DNA of 64,000 bases from the NCBI RefSeq assembly GCF_900323545.1, contig NZ_OOHN01000008.1, positions 62,001-126,000 of the forward strand, read 5' to 3'. Both the position numbers and the translations under genes were made by a program. Positions 8,970-17,823 of the stretch are shown here, piece by piece (the first letter of the stretch is position 1; every line of letters starts with the position of its first letter). The notes below the pieces were generated by a model. It saw nothing but the letters and a program-made list of their open reading frames with translations. It did not search any database and was not told the DNA's origin. The DNA is from Actinomyces sp. Marseille-P3109. Lineage in GTDB: Bacteria > Actinomycetota > Actinomycetes > Actinomycetales > Actinomycetaceae.

Positions 8970-10232
8970 ATGAGCCTGTCCGATCCCACCAGCCCGGTCT
9001 CGATCCGGCGCAACGATGTGCTGCTGGCCCTCGCCTTCGCGGTGGTTCAGCCCACGGTGGCGTTTCTTGCGAGCGCCTCGGTGCCGGCCGGCCCTCGGCC
9101 GTGGTTCGCCGCGACGGCGATTCCGCTCGCGGCCGAGGGGCTGGCCCTCGTGCTGTGGCGCAGTCGCCCTCTGCTCTGCCAGGCGCTGGTGTGGTCGGCG
9201 GAGGTGGCGACGGCATTACTTCTTCCCGCAGGCTACGGCGCCAGCGGCCACGGCCAGCTCGTCGTGTCCTTCGGCATGGGGATGCGGTTTCCTCTGCGCC
9301 GAACGGCACCTCTCCTGACCGCACTGTCCCTAACCTACTCGACCTACTCGGCGGTCATCATCTGGCGACGATCCCCCGAGCCGTGGCAGCTGCACATGGT
9401 CAATGCCCTGGTGACGCTGGCGATCTACCTGGTGCCGATGCTCGGCGGGGCAGCGCTGGCCAGCAGCCGCAGGTACGAGCACTCCCGCCAGGAGCTCCTC
9501 AGGCGCGAGCACGGCCGGCAGCTGGAGGTGGCCCTCATCCAGGAGCGCCGCCGCCTGGCCGGTGAGCTGCACGACGTCGCCGCCCACCATCTGGCCGGGA
9601 TCGTCGTGCAGGCGGCCGCGCTCGAGCGACTGATCGACCGCGACCCGCAGACGGCCAGGGAGGCGGCTCAACAGCTGCGCCGACAGGCCAAGGAGACCCT
9701 CTCCGGGCTCCGCTCCGTGGTGGGGCTGCTGCGCAGTGACGCCGAGGCCGAGGAGTCCTCGCCCGGGCTGCGCGACCTGCCCGAGCTGGTCGCCTCCACC
9801 CGGGCGCTCGGCGTCGACATCGAGGTGCTCGACGGTGGCCTTCTGGGTGACGAGCCGGGTGATGCGACCACCCACACCACCTCCGGCGGTGTGCCCTCCG
9901 GAGACGCTGCCGCTTGCATGCCGGTCCTGTCGCCGCCGGCCGAGATCGCCGTCTTCCGGGTGGCGCAGCAGGCGATCAGCAACGCTCTCCAGCACGCTCC
10001 GGGCTCCCCGATCACGGTGGAGCTGAGGAGAGCCGAGGACTCCTTCGAGCTGAGTGTTCTTAACGGTTCGGCACGCCGGCCGTCGACCGACCCCGGTGGC
10101 GGAGGCACCGGCCTGACGGTCATGCGGGAACGGGCCGACGCCGTCGGCGGCTCGCTCCACGCCGGCCCGGTGGAGGGAGGCGGCTGGCGGGTACGGTTGG
10201 TCCTGCCGTTGGACCGGGAGGAGGACGCGTGA
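8970..10232 (+). CDS. Two-component sensor histidine kinase, NarL-partner type (HisKA_3)
   Basis: 420 residues. Five or six N-terminal hydrophobic segments (about 10-165) form a membrane sensor without a large extracellular domain. A short coiled linker leads to the HisKA_3 box RRRLAGELHDVAAHHLAG, phospho-acceptor His201, and then the HATPase domain with N-box QQAISNALQHA and G-box GGTGLTVMRERA. It overlaps the response-regulator start by 4 bp and follows the serine hydrolase, so it probably senses an envelope condition. The input signal is unknown. Confidence 0.9.
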   Translation: MSLSDPTSPVSIRRNDVLLALAFAVVQPTVAFLASASVPAGPRPWFAATAIPLAAEGLALVLWRSRPLLCQALVWSAEVATALLLPAGYGASGHGQLVVSFGMGMRFPLRRTAPLLTALSLTYSTYSAVIIWRRSPEPWQLHMVNALVTLAIYLVPMLGGAALASSRRYEHSRQELLRREHGRQLEVALIQERRRLAGELHDVAAHHLAGIVVQAAALERLIDRDPQTAREAAQQLRRQAKETLSGLRSVVGLLRSDAEAEESSPGLRDLPELVASTRALGVDIEVLDGGLLGDEPGDATTHTTSGGVPSGDAAACMPVLSPPAEIAVFRVAQQAISNALQHAPGSPITVELRRAEDSFELSVLNGSARRPSTDPGGGGTGLTVMRERADAVGGSLHAGPVEGGGWRVRLVLPLDREEDA

Positions 10233-10876
10233 TCAGGGTGGTTCTGGTGGATGACCAGGCGGTGATCCGCGCCGGCTTCCGCATCCTGCTGGAGGAGAAC
10301 GACGACATCACGGTGGTGGGAGAGGCCTCCGGCGGCAGGGAGGCGGTGCGCGTGGTGCGCGCGACCCGTCCCGACGTCGTGTGCATGGATCTGAGGATGT
10401 CCGAGGGGGACGGCCTGACGGCCACGCGGCAGATCGTCTCCGAGCGGGAGGGCGGTACCCCTTCGGTCCTGGTCGTCACCACCTTCGACATGGACGCCGA
10501 CGTCTTCGGCGCTCTGGAGGCCGGGGCGGACGGCTTCATCCTCAAGGACTGCGAGCCGGAGGAGCTGGTCGATGCCGTGCGCCGCCTGGCCCTGGGCTAC
10601 GGCCTGGTGGACCAGAGCGTCACCCGCCGGGTGATCGCCGAGTTCGCCCGCCGCCAGGGCAAGGTCGAGAACCGGGAGGCGCTCGGCGTGCTCACCGAGC
10701 GGGAGCGTGAGGTCGTCCAGCTCCTGGCCAGCGGCATGTCGAACGCGGAGATCGCCGCCGAGCTCATCGTCGAGACCAGCACGGTCAAGTCGCACCTGAC
10801 GCGGATCCTGCCCAAGATCGGCGCCCGCGACCGGGTCCAGGCCGTTGTGTGGGCCTACCGCAACGGGCTGGCCTGA
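10229..10876 (+). CDS. NarL/LuxR-family response regulator
   Basis: 215 residues: receiver domain (1-120) with acidic pair DD8-9, phospho-acceptor Asp54 (VVCMDLRM) and Lys in ILKDCEPEEL, then a LuxR-type HTH (about 150-212, LTEREREVVQLLASGMSNAEIAAEL). It starts at GTG 10229 inside the kinase stop (overlap GTGA), so translation is coupled. It is expected to regulate its own operon, including the upstream serine hydrolase. Confidence 0.93.
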   Translation: MIRVVLVDDQAVIRAGFRILLEENDDITVVGEASGGREAVRVVRATRPDVVCMDLRMSEGDGLTATRQIVSEREGGTPSVLVVTTFDMDADVFGALEAGADGFILKDCEPEELVDAVRRLALGYGLVDQSVTRRVIAEFARRQGKVENREALGVLTEREREVVQLLASGMSNAEIAAELIVETSTVKSHLTRILPKIGARDRVQAVVWAYRNGLA

Positions 10877-10895
10877 GCCGCCTGCCGGGCAGGGC

Positions 10896-11966
10896 TCAGC
10901 GCAGCACGTAGGCGGACATCCAACGGCGCAGAGCGGAGAAGACCTGCTCGCGCACGGGCGGCTCGGACAGGGTGAGGTCGTGGACCCCGCCGGGGAAGCG
11001 GGCGATGGTCACCAGCTTGCCGAGCATGACGGCGCGGCGGGCGGTGGCGTCGGCGTCGATGATCGTGTCAGCGTGCCTCGACTCCGGCATCCACGTCACC
11101 CCGAGCCGGGTGGCGGCCGACCCCATGGACAGGACCGGACAGCGGATGTCCAGGCCCTGGGCGACTCGGTTGTGTCCCTCCATGACGGCCTGGAGCCAGC
11201 CGACGCGTACGGGAGCGGAGGGCTTGAGGGACCAGGCGGGGTTGATGTCCCAGCCGGTCACGTACGGGTCGTCGGCCCAGGAGGGATCGGGCAGCTCGCC
11301 GTCGCGCTCGGGATCCCAGCCGTCGGCGATGGAGAAGGCGCGCGCCGGGTCGACCCAGCCGTCGAGGATCGACATGCGCGGGTCGCGCAGCGCCAGGGTG
11401 CGCAGGACCGGGTCACCGACGGTGCGCACGAGCTCGGAGCCCTGGAGCGAGAGCCAGGCGGAGTTCAGGACCAGGGCGCGCAGGGCCCCCGGGTGGCGAT
11501 CGGCCCACAGGGAGGCGACGAGCCCACCGGTGGAGTGGCCCGACAGGACGACCTCGGTCTCCCAGCCCTGGTCGGCGCGGATGGCGGACAGGGCCAGGCC
11601 CAGGTCCTCGTCGTAGTCGGCCAGGGAGGTGCACCAGCCCAGCATCTGGCCCTCGCGCCAGGAGCGGCCGTAGCGGCGCAGGTCCAGGGCGTAGAAGGCG
11701 CCGCCCAGGCGGGAGATCTCGCGGGCCAGGTGGGTCTGGAAGAAGTAGTCGTTCCAGCCGTGCAGGTAGAGGTAGATGAAAGCGGGGGCGGTGGGCGTGC
11801 CCGGCAGGGCACCCGGGTCCAGGGCGGGCAGGTGGCGTACCAGGGTGGCGACGGCGCCGTCGTCCTCGTCGTCGGGCAGCAGGTCCAGGGTGCGGGCCTC
11901 GAAGCCCGGGCCCAGGAAGTCCGGTCCCCAGGCGTCCACCGGCGCGTGCTCGGTCGTTGCGTTCAC
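10896..11966 (-). CDS. Alpha/beta hydrolase (serine aminopeptidase S33 / lysophospholipase-like)
   Basis: About 356 residues if the GTG at 11966 is used; the frame stays open to another GTG at 12023. Cytoplasmic, no signal peptide. The nucleophile elbow is GHSTGG, preceded by YLYLHGWNDYFFQ (oxyanion-hole region) and AFYALDLRRYGRSW; the acid and His appear near the C-terminus (MPESRHADTIID and FPGGVHDLTLSEPPV). The substrate cannot be told; monoacylglycerol-lipase or esterase activity is typical of the family. It faces the response regulator convergently (19 bp apart). A palindromic repeat shared with 34.35 kb sits just upstream. Confidence 0.78.
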   Translation of the reverse strand: MNATTEHAPVDAWGPDFLGPGFEARTLDLLPDDEDDGAVATLVRHLPALDPGALPGTPTAPAFIYLYLHGWNDYFFQTHLAREISRLGGAFYALDLRRYGRSWREGQMLGWCTSLADYDEDLGLALSAIRADQGWETEVVLSGHSTGGLVASLWADRHPGALRALVLNSAWLSLQGSELVRTVGDPVLRTLALRDPRMSILDGWVDPARAFSIADGWDPERDGELPDPSWADDPYVTGWDINPAWSLKPSAPVRVGWLQAVMEGHNRVAQGLDIRCPVLSMGSAATRLGVTWMPESRHADTIIDADATARRAVMLGKLVTIARFPGGVHDLTLSEPPVREQVFSALRRWMSAYVLR

Positions 11967-12032
11967 GTCCCCATGATCCCACCGCGAGCCGGAATGGGAC
12001 GCCAAGACAATTTTCTCACTCACCGACGAAAG

Positions 12033-12068
12033 CTTCAGAGACGACCCGGAGCCGCGTCGTTTATGAAG
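12033..12068. repeat. Dispersed palindromic repeat, copy A
   Basis: An imperfect hairpin (about 15 bp per arm, loop GAGC) between the alpha/beta hydrolase and metX. Its reverse complement matches the core of the palindrome at 34325-34380 at 29 of 34 positions (compare 12034-12067 with 34336-34369), sharing CGGCTCCG at the centre. The flanks are not similar apart from short A/T tracts. Confidence 0.65.
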
Positions 12069-12080
12069 AAAATGTTGGTG

Positions 12081-13304
12081 TCAGGCACCGGCCAGGAAGT
12101 CGCGCAGGATCGTGTCCATCTGCTCGGCCTCGATGAGGAAGCCGTCGTGCCCGTGCAAGGAGGTGATCGTCTCGCGCCGGGCGCCGGGGATGCCGCCGGC
12201 CAGCTCCTCGGCCTGGGCGGGTAGGAAGAGCCGGTCGGAGTCGACGTCCACCACGAGCGTGCGCGCCTGCACGGTTGCCAGCGCCGCCTCGATGCCGCCG
12301 CGCCCCGTGCCGACGTCGTGCACCATCATCGAGTGGGTGACGATGAGGTAGGTGTTGGCATCGAAGCGCGCCAGCAGCTTGCCGGCGTGGTAGTCCAGGT
12401 AGGACTCCACCTGGTAGCGCCCGCCCACCGCCGGGTCCTCCTCGCCCTGGTGGCGCCGCCCGAAACGCTTATCCAGCTCGGCGGCGCTGCGGTAGGTGGT
12501 GTGCGCCAGCGCCCGCGCCAGCCCCAGTCCCCGCACCGGCCCCACTGAGTGGGAGTAGTAGTCGCCGTCGAAGAAGAAGGGGTCGGCCACGATCGCCAGC
12601 TCCTGCAGGTGGCACCAGGCCAGCTGGTCGGCGGTCGTCGAGGCTCCCGTGGCCACCAGCGCCAGGTTGCGCACCCGCTGCGGGTGCGTGACCCCCCACT
12701 CGATCGCCCGGTGCCCGCCCAGTGACGCCCCGATGACCAGGTGGAAGACCTCGATCCCCAGGGCGTCGGCCAGGCGGGCCTCGGCCTCGACGGCGTCGCG
12801 CGTGGTCAGCCACGGGAAGCGCGACCCCCAGGGCCGCCCGTCCGGCGCCGTCGACGACGGCCCCGTCGAGCCCTGGCAGCCGCCCAGGATGTTGGCCGCC
12901 ACGACGAAGTAGCGCTCGGTGTCGATAGCCCGTCCCGGCCCCACCAGGTCCGACCACCAGCCCGGTGTCGGGTGCCCGGGCCCGGTCTCGCCGGTGACGT
13001 GGGAGTCGCCGGTCAGTGCGTGCAGCACGAGGACCGCGTTGTCGCGCTGCGGGCTCAGCTCCCCCCAGGTCTCGAAGGCCAGGACCGTGTTGGGCAGGAC
13101 CTCCCCGGACTCCAGGGGCAGGTCCCCGATCTCCAGGAACCGACGGCGCCCCGGCTCGTCCCCGGGCCGCCAGGCGCCGGTGGGTGAGCCGGCCATGCGG
13201 TCCACGAGCTTGGAGGAGGCCGTCCCGACGCCGTACGCGGCGGGCTCGGTCTCGGTACTGCTGGGGGAGATGGGATAGGAGGAGGAAGACGCGGGAGTGC
13301 TCAT
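12081..13304 (-). CDS. metX: Homoserine O-acetyltransferase
   Basis: 407 residues. MetX acetylates homoserine with acetyl-CoA, making O-acetylhomoserine for methionine synthesis. It has the alpha/beta-hydrolase fold of the family: LVLHALTGDSHVTG near the N-terminus, GWWSDLVGPGRAIDT, the nucleophile Ser in GASLGGHRAIEWG, and the C-terminal catalytic region DSDRLFLPAQAEEL ... LHGHDGFLIE (Asp/His). The first about 45 residues are Ser/Thr-rich and outside the conserved fold. The gene begins 11 bp after the metY stop with GAGGCGG before the ATG, so metY-metX is one transcript. Some family members use succinyl-CoA; the acetyl donor is inferred from the partner sulfhydrylase. Confidence 0.93.
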   Translation of the reverse strand: MSTPASSSSYPISPSSTETEPAAYGVGTASSKLVDRMAGSPTGAWRPGDEPGRRRFLEIGDLPLESGEVLPNTVLAFETWGELSPQRDNAVLVLHALTGDSHVTGETGPGHPTPGWWSDLVGPGRAIDTERYFVVAANILGGCQGSTGPSSTAPDGRPWGSRFPWLTTRDAVEAEARLADALGIEVFHLVIGASLGGHRAIEWGVTHPQRVRNLALVATGASTTADQLAWCHLQELAIVADPFFFDGDYYSHSVGPVRGLGLARALAHTTYRSAAELDKRFGRRHQGEEDPAVGGRYQVESYLDYHAGKLLARFDANTYLIVTHSMMVHDVGTGRGGIEAALATVQARTLVVDVDSDRLFLPAQAEELAGGIPGARRETITSLHGHDGFLIEAEQMDTILRDFLAGA

Positions 13305-13315
13305 GGTAAGCCGCC

Positions 13316-14713
13316 TCAGGCCCCGACGCTCCGGGCCGCCTCAAGACCCCGCTCGAGGTCGGCCAGGATGTCGTCGATGTGCTCGATCCCCACGCTCAGG
13401 CGCACGGTTCCGGCGCTGATCCCGGCCGCCGCCAAGCCGGCGTCGTCGAGCTGGGAGTGCGTGGTGGTGGCCGGGTGGACCGCCAGCGAGCGCACGTCCC
13501 CGATGTTCGCCAGGTTGGAGAACAGGCCCAGGGCGTCGATGAAGGCCGCCCCCGCCTCTCGCCCGCCGGGCAGGTCGAAGGTGAGGATCGATCCCGCCCC
13601 GCGCGGGCAGTACTTGCGGTGCAGCTCGTAGTAGGGGCTGGAGGCCAGCCCCGAGTAGCGCACCGAGGCGACGTCGTCGCGCCCCTCCAGCCAGGTGGCC
13701 ACCGCCAGGGCGTTGTCCACGTGCCGCTCCATGCGCAGCGAGAGCGTCTCGATGCCCTGGGCGATGAGGAAGGCCGAGTGCGGCGCCAGCGAGAAGCCGA
13801 GGTCGCGCTGGCCCTCGGCGCGCGCCTTGAGGATGAAGGCCAGGTTGGCGCCCAGCGGGCTGCCTATGCCCAGGTCCCGGGCGTAGACCAGGCCGTTGTA
13901 GGACTCGTCGGGCGTGTTGAAGGCGGGGAAGCGCTCGGGCTGGGCGGCGAAGTCGAAGTTGCCGGAGTCCACGATCACGCCCGCCACGGACGAACCGTGC
14001 CCACCCAGGAACTTGGTCGCCGAGGCCACGACGATGTCCGCGCCCCAATCGAAAGGGCGGGTCAGGAACGGTGAGGCCACCGTGTTGTCCACGACCAGCG
14101 GGATGCCCAGCTCGTGCGCGGCCGCCGCGATCGCCTCGATGTCGAGGACGTCGCCGCGCGGGTTGGGAATCGTCTCCCCGAAGAAGGCGATGGTGCGCTC
14201 GTCGGCCAGCGCTGACCAGGCCGCCGGGTCGCCCGGGTCGGCCACGAACCGTGCCTCGATGCCCAGCCGCGGCAGGGTGTGGGTGAGCAGGTTCGTGGTG
14301 CCGCCGTACAGCGAGGGCGAGGCCACGATGTTGTCACCCGCCCCGCCCAGCGTCACGAGGGCGAGAGTCGTGGCCGCCTGCCCCGACGACGTCAGCAGCG
14401 CCCCGACGCCGCCCTCCAGCGCCGCGATCCGCTGCTCGACGATGTCATTGGTCGGGTTGGTCAGGCGCGTGTAGATGGGACCCAGGTCGCTCAGGGCGAA
14501 GCGGGCGGCCGCCTGCTCGGCGGACTCGAAGACGTAGGAGGTGGTCTGGTAGATCGGGATGGCGCGCGAGTGGGTGGGCTCGGACAGCGGGTCGTGCCCG
14601 GCCTGGACCTGCTTGGTCTCGAATCGCCAGCCCGCCGGGTTCGTGGGGGAGGGGGCGGCCTGGTCAGTGGCCGGGGCTGCGTGATCCGGCGTGCTGGGGT
14701 GCTGATCGGTCAT
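13316..14713 (-). CDS. metY: O-acetylhomoserine sulfhydrylase (aminocarboxypropyltransferase)
   Basis: 465 residues. A PLP enzyme of the Cys/Met-metabolism family that converts O-acetylhomoserine and sulfide to homocysteine. Visible are the substrate/PLP region YTRLTNPTNDIVEQRIAALE, the Asp pairing with the PLP ring in LVVDNTVASP, the PLP-lysine in VVASATKFLGGHGSS, and the C-terminal RLSVGIEHIDDILADLE. The length and long middle insert fit MetY rather than MetB (about 390). ATG 14713 has AAGGAG 5 nt upstream. It is first gene of metY-metX; the GC-rich upstream leader folds into several hairpins (see 14714-14860). Confidence 0.93.
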   Translation of the reverse strand: MTDQHPSTPDHAAPATDQAAPSPTNPAGWRFETKQVQAGHDPLSEPTHSRAIPIYQTTSYVFESAEQAAARFALSDLGPIYTRLTNPTNDIVEQRIAALEGGVGALLTSSGQAATTLALVTLGGAGDNIVASPSLYGGTTNLLTHTLPRLGIEARFVADPGDPAAWSALADERTIAFFGETIPNPRGDVLDIEAIAAAAHELGIPLVVDNTVASPFLTRPFDWGADIVVASATKFLGGHGSSVAGVIVDSGNFDFAAQPERFPAFNTPDESYNGLVYARDLGIGSPLGANLAFILKARAEGQRDLGFSLAPHSAFLIAQGIETLSLRMERHVDNALAVATWLEGRDDVASVRYSGLASSPYYELHRKYCPRGAGSILTFDLPGGREAGAAFIDALGLFSNLANIGDVRSLAVHPATTTHSQLDDAGLAAAGISAGTVRLSVGIEHIDDILADLERGLEAARSVGA

Positions 14714-14860
14714 GAGGACTCCTTGGTGGCTCCCGGTGACCGGCGGCGATGTCAGTGCCACGGGCTGCTCCCGCGCTGCGCCGGTGGTTGCGGCGCGCTT
14801 GCGGGTGGTTCCGCCCGGCGACCCGCTGCGCCCGGCGGTGGGGCCGGGTCTCGCAGTCGG
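14714..14860 (-). promoter_or_regulatory. Structured 5' leader of metY (candidate riboswitch or attenuator, class not identified)
   Basis: On the minus strand, successive hairpins precede the ribosome site: arms GCGGGT/ACCCGC, GCGCCG/CGGCGC (loop with CAACCAC) and CGGG/CCCG. Methionine genes of actinobacteria often carry SAM-sensing leaders, but the conserved cores of SAM-I or SAM-IV could not be aligned confidently. Confidence 0.25.
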
Positions 14861-15513
14861 GGGCGAGGTGTCGTGGCGCTGAGTCGTCCGCCGTCACCGT
14901 TGGTTACTGCAATGTCTTGCGAAGGTGTGGGTGAGGGCGGGGACGCGCACGTGGGCCGACGGCGGCGTGCGCGTCAGCTGCGCATTCGCCCCGTGGTGGG
15001 GGCGTCCGGCCGGAGGGCCTCAGAACGACGGAACATGCTCCGACTTTAGCGGTTTCCTCCGCGGGCGGTCCAAACGCGTGTCCGCGAAGCGAGTACGAGC
15101 GCAGTTCGGCCCCGGTTCCGCGGGCCTGTGCCGGTGTGCGCGGAGCGGTCTTCCGCAGGCACTGAGCCGGCCGCAAGAAACCGCCATTGACCTGCACGAA
15201 CGGTCAGTTGTGCCGGATGCCATACGGGTCACGGCCGAATGACGGACAGCGGGAGCCTTGTCAGCGCAAGCAAGACCTGTGAACTACAGGGGTGTAAGTT
15301 ACGATTGTGAATACTGTGAATCTTGTTTTCAGATGGGATTAAAGCGACTAATGTGGTTTCGCCACATCCGGGCCGACGCCACCTGCCGTCTTCGTCCCCT
15401 CATCCGTCCCGCGCCCCCGTGATCTCGCGGAACGGGTTCTGGCGGCAGGCCGACGCCGGTCCCCGGGTGAGGCGACATCCTCACGTTCAGCCCCATCACG
15501 ACGGAGAACCCCT
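14861..15513. other. Long intergenic region between metY and the NlpC/P60 gene
   Basis: Minus-strand promoter sequences for metY should lie near 14.9-15.05 kb. The plus-strand leader of the NlpC/P60 gene holds a hairpin at 15351-15367 (ATGTGG/CCACAT), a 9-base direct repeat GCCGACGCC (15372-15380 and 15449-15457) and a pairing CCTGCCG/CGGCAGG around 15384-15448. A long structured leader is common before cell-wall hydrolase genes of this phylum (ydaO type), but the ydaO core motifs are not seen. No gene is supported. Confidence 0.4.
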
Positions 15514-16877
15514 GTGAGCCCGATCCCCCAAAGACGACACGGACACGGTGTCGTCGCCACCGCAGTCGTGGCACTGGCATGCACCCTGGCGCCGTCGGCG
15601 CTCGCCGACCCCGTGGACCAGAGCGACATCGATCGCTCCAAGGCCTCCGAGCGCTCGACCTCCACCTCCATCGCCTCCTTGGAGGCCCGGCTCGCCCAGG
15701 AGAGCACCGCCCTGGAGCAGGCCCAGATCAAGGCGCAGGTCGCCAACGAGGACTACCTGACCGCCGTCGACGACCTCAACACGGCCACCACCGACGCCCA
15801 GACCGCCCAGACCAACGCCGACACCGCCGCCTCCAACACTGCGGCCGCCCGCTCGGACCTGGGGTCGATCGTCGTCCAGACCTACCAGGAGAGCGGCAAC
15901 CCGCTCGACCCGCTCGCCCCGTACCTGACCAGCGAGTCCCTGGCCGACCTGGCCGACGCCGACGTCGCCCTGACCCGCGCCGGCGAGCAGAACAACACCA
16001 AGGTCCAGAACGTCGAGGCCCTCGAATCGGTGGCCGCGAGCATGCAGACCATCGCCGACCAGAAGGTCAGGGACAAGGAGAACGCCGCAACCTCCGCGGA
16101 GACCGCCAAGTCCGACGCCGAGGCCGCCGCCCGCGACGCCCAGAGCGCCGTCACCACCACCCAGACCAACCGCCAGGACCTCATCGCCCAGCTGGCCGCC
16201 CAGCGCAACACCACTGTCGAGCTGGAGACGCAGCACCAGAACCAGGTCGAGGCCGAGCGCAAGGCCCGCGAGGAGGTCGCTGCCCAGGCCGCGGCCAAGG
16301 AGGCCTCGGAGAAGGCCGCCGCCGACCTCGCCCAGAAGCAGGCCGAGGAGACCGGGCAGGCCGCCGCCCAGCCCCTGTCTCCTACCAGGCCCCGGCCCAG
16401 GACCCCGCCACCACCTCCCAGCCCGAGGCCGACGACGAGGACTCCTACACACCGGCCCCGGCGCCCGCCGCGGCCCCCGAACCGGATCCGGAGCCCGCGC
16501 CGTCCTACTCCGGCAACGCCGCCTCAGTCGCCATCAGCACCGCCATGAGCTACATCGGCACCCCCTACGTGTGGGCCGGCGAGTCGGCGTCGGGCCTGGA
16601 CTGCTCCGGGCTGACGATGGTCGCCTACGAGGCCGGCGGCGTGTACCTCACCCACTCCTCGCGCGTGCAGTACGGGCAGGGCGCCCACGTCCCGCTCGAC
16701 GCCGTGCAGCCCGGCGACCTGGTCTTCTGGTCCTCCGACGGCAGCCAGTCCGGCATCTACCACGTGGCCATCTACCTGGGCGACGACATGATGATCGAGG
16801 CGCCGACCTTCGGCATGACCGTGCGCGTCACCTCTATGCGCTACTCCGGCGTCATGCCCTACGCGGTGCGCCTCTAA
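15514..16877 (+). pseudogene. NlpC/P60 (C40) peptidoglycan endopeptidase, frameshifted
   Basis: It starts at GTG 15514 with a Sec signal peptide (VVALACTLAPSALA) followed by about 240 residues of Ala/Gln-rich coiled coil, as in RipA-type hydrolases. Near 16371 the frame changes by -1: the coiled coil ends in one frame and a Pro/Ala linker plus a complete NlpC/P60 domain (YIGTPYVWAGESASGLDCSGL, catalytic Cys; YHVAIYLGD, catalytic His; NPGD-like QPGDLVF) continues in the next. A single missing G after CCCA would restore one protein of about 455 residues. Both halves look well conserved, so a sequencing error or very recent mutation is likelier than old decay. It would cleave peptide cross-bridges during cell separation. 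Confidence 0.8.
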
Positions 16878-16929
16878 ACACTCTCGACGGCGGCCTTCCT
16901 GCTGAGAGGTGGCTTGCCGGGACGCTGAA

Positions 16930-16959
16930 CCGCCCCACCCCTGCTGAGGGGTGGGGCGG
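16930..16959 (+). terminator. Terminator hairpin after the NlpC/P60 gene
   Basis: A perfect 12-bp GC stem (16930-16941 with 16948-16959, loop TGCTGA) lies 53 bp after the stop, between this gene and the convergent ppa gene. No T run follows, so bidirectional action is possible. Confidence 0.65.
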
Positions 16960-17087
16960 CGTATGTGCTCGAAGGCAGTCGACCATCTCTGCGGGTCTGG
17001 CGGGAGCGGCGCGGGGAACGAGCGGCGCGGATGGCAGCCGAGAGCAGGTGCGCCGCCCTGCCCCGCCGACCCGCGTCGTCGTCGGCG

Positions 17088-17588
17088 TCAGTGGCCCTCG
17101 CGGGCGATACGGTCGGCCTCGCGCTGGAAGGACTGGCGGATCTCCTCCTCGGCCTCATCGCGGCCCACCCAGTGGGCGCCCTCAACCGACTTGCCGGGCT
17201 CGAGGTCCTTGTAGACCTCGAAGAAGTGCTGGATCTCCAGGCGGTGGAACTCCGAGACGTCCTCGATGTCGGTGCGCCAGGAGGCGCGCTGGTCGGCACT
17301 GGGGACGCACAGGACCTTGTCGTCGCCGCCCTTCTCGTCGCGCATGCGGAACATGCCCAGGGCGCGGCAGCGGATGACGCAACCGGGGAAGGTCGGCTCC
17401 TCCAGCAGGACCATGGCGTCCAGGGGGTCGCCGTCCTCACCGAGCGTCCCGTCGATGAAACCGTAGTCATCGGGGTAGCGCGTGGAGGTGAAGAGCATGC
17501 GGTCCAGGCGGATCCGACCGGTCTCGTGGTCGATCTCGTACTTGTTGCGGTTGCCCTTGGGGATCTCAATCGTGACGTCGAACTCCAC
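17088..17588 (-). CDS. ppa: Inorganic pyrophosphatase (family I)
   Basis: 166 residues, the usual bacterial length. It hydrolyses pyrophosphate in the cytoplasm with Mg2+. Family I signatures are clear: [14 protein letters not shown] near the N-terminus, the metal-binding segment [12 protein letters not shown] with its three aspartates, and [15 protein letters not shown]. It is transcribed alone, divergently from dacB (236 bp apart), with AGGCTCC-type ribosome site just before the ATG. Confidence 0.97.
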   Translation of the reverse strand: MEFDVTIEIPKGNRNKYEIDHETGRIRLDRMLFTSTRYPDDYGFIDGTLGEDGDPLDAMVLLEEPTFPGCVIRCRALGMFRMRDEKGGDDKVLCVPSADQRASWRTDIEDVSEFHRLEIQHFFEVYKDLEPGKSVEGAHWVGRDEAEEEIRQSFQREADRIAREGH

Positions 17589-17823
17589 AGGGAGCCTCCT
17601 TCGCTTGTGTCTTCAACTCGTTGGGCGCTGGAACGGTGCCTGGTGGTCGGCGTCGATCCGGCGGGGCGGGTCTTGATGGCACTAGTGTGGCGCACGACAG
17701 CGCCTGAGGTCAGCAAACGCGTACTCTGCACGTCGGTGCACTGACGGGAACGACCTCCCGGGCGCCCCACCCACCTGATATACAGGCCATCCCAGCCTGA
17801 TAACAACCCAGTCCGGAGGACGT

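Noticed and set aside
14714..14860. Definite SAM-I or SAM-IV riboswitch
   Set aside because: Hairpins and a CAACC loop are present but the invariant junction and GGTGC elements do not align; kept only as an unclassified leader.
14861..15513. ydaO (c-di-AMP) riboswitch before the NlpC/P60 gene
   Set aside because: Gene context is right, but the conserved core elements (GGGTGAAT and the CAGCTAAC-type 3' block) were not found.
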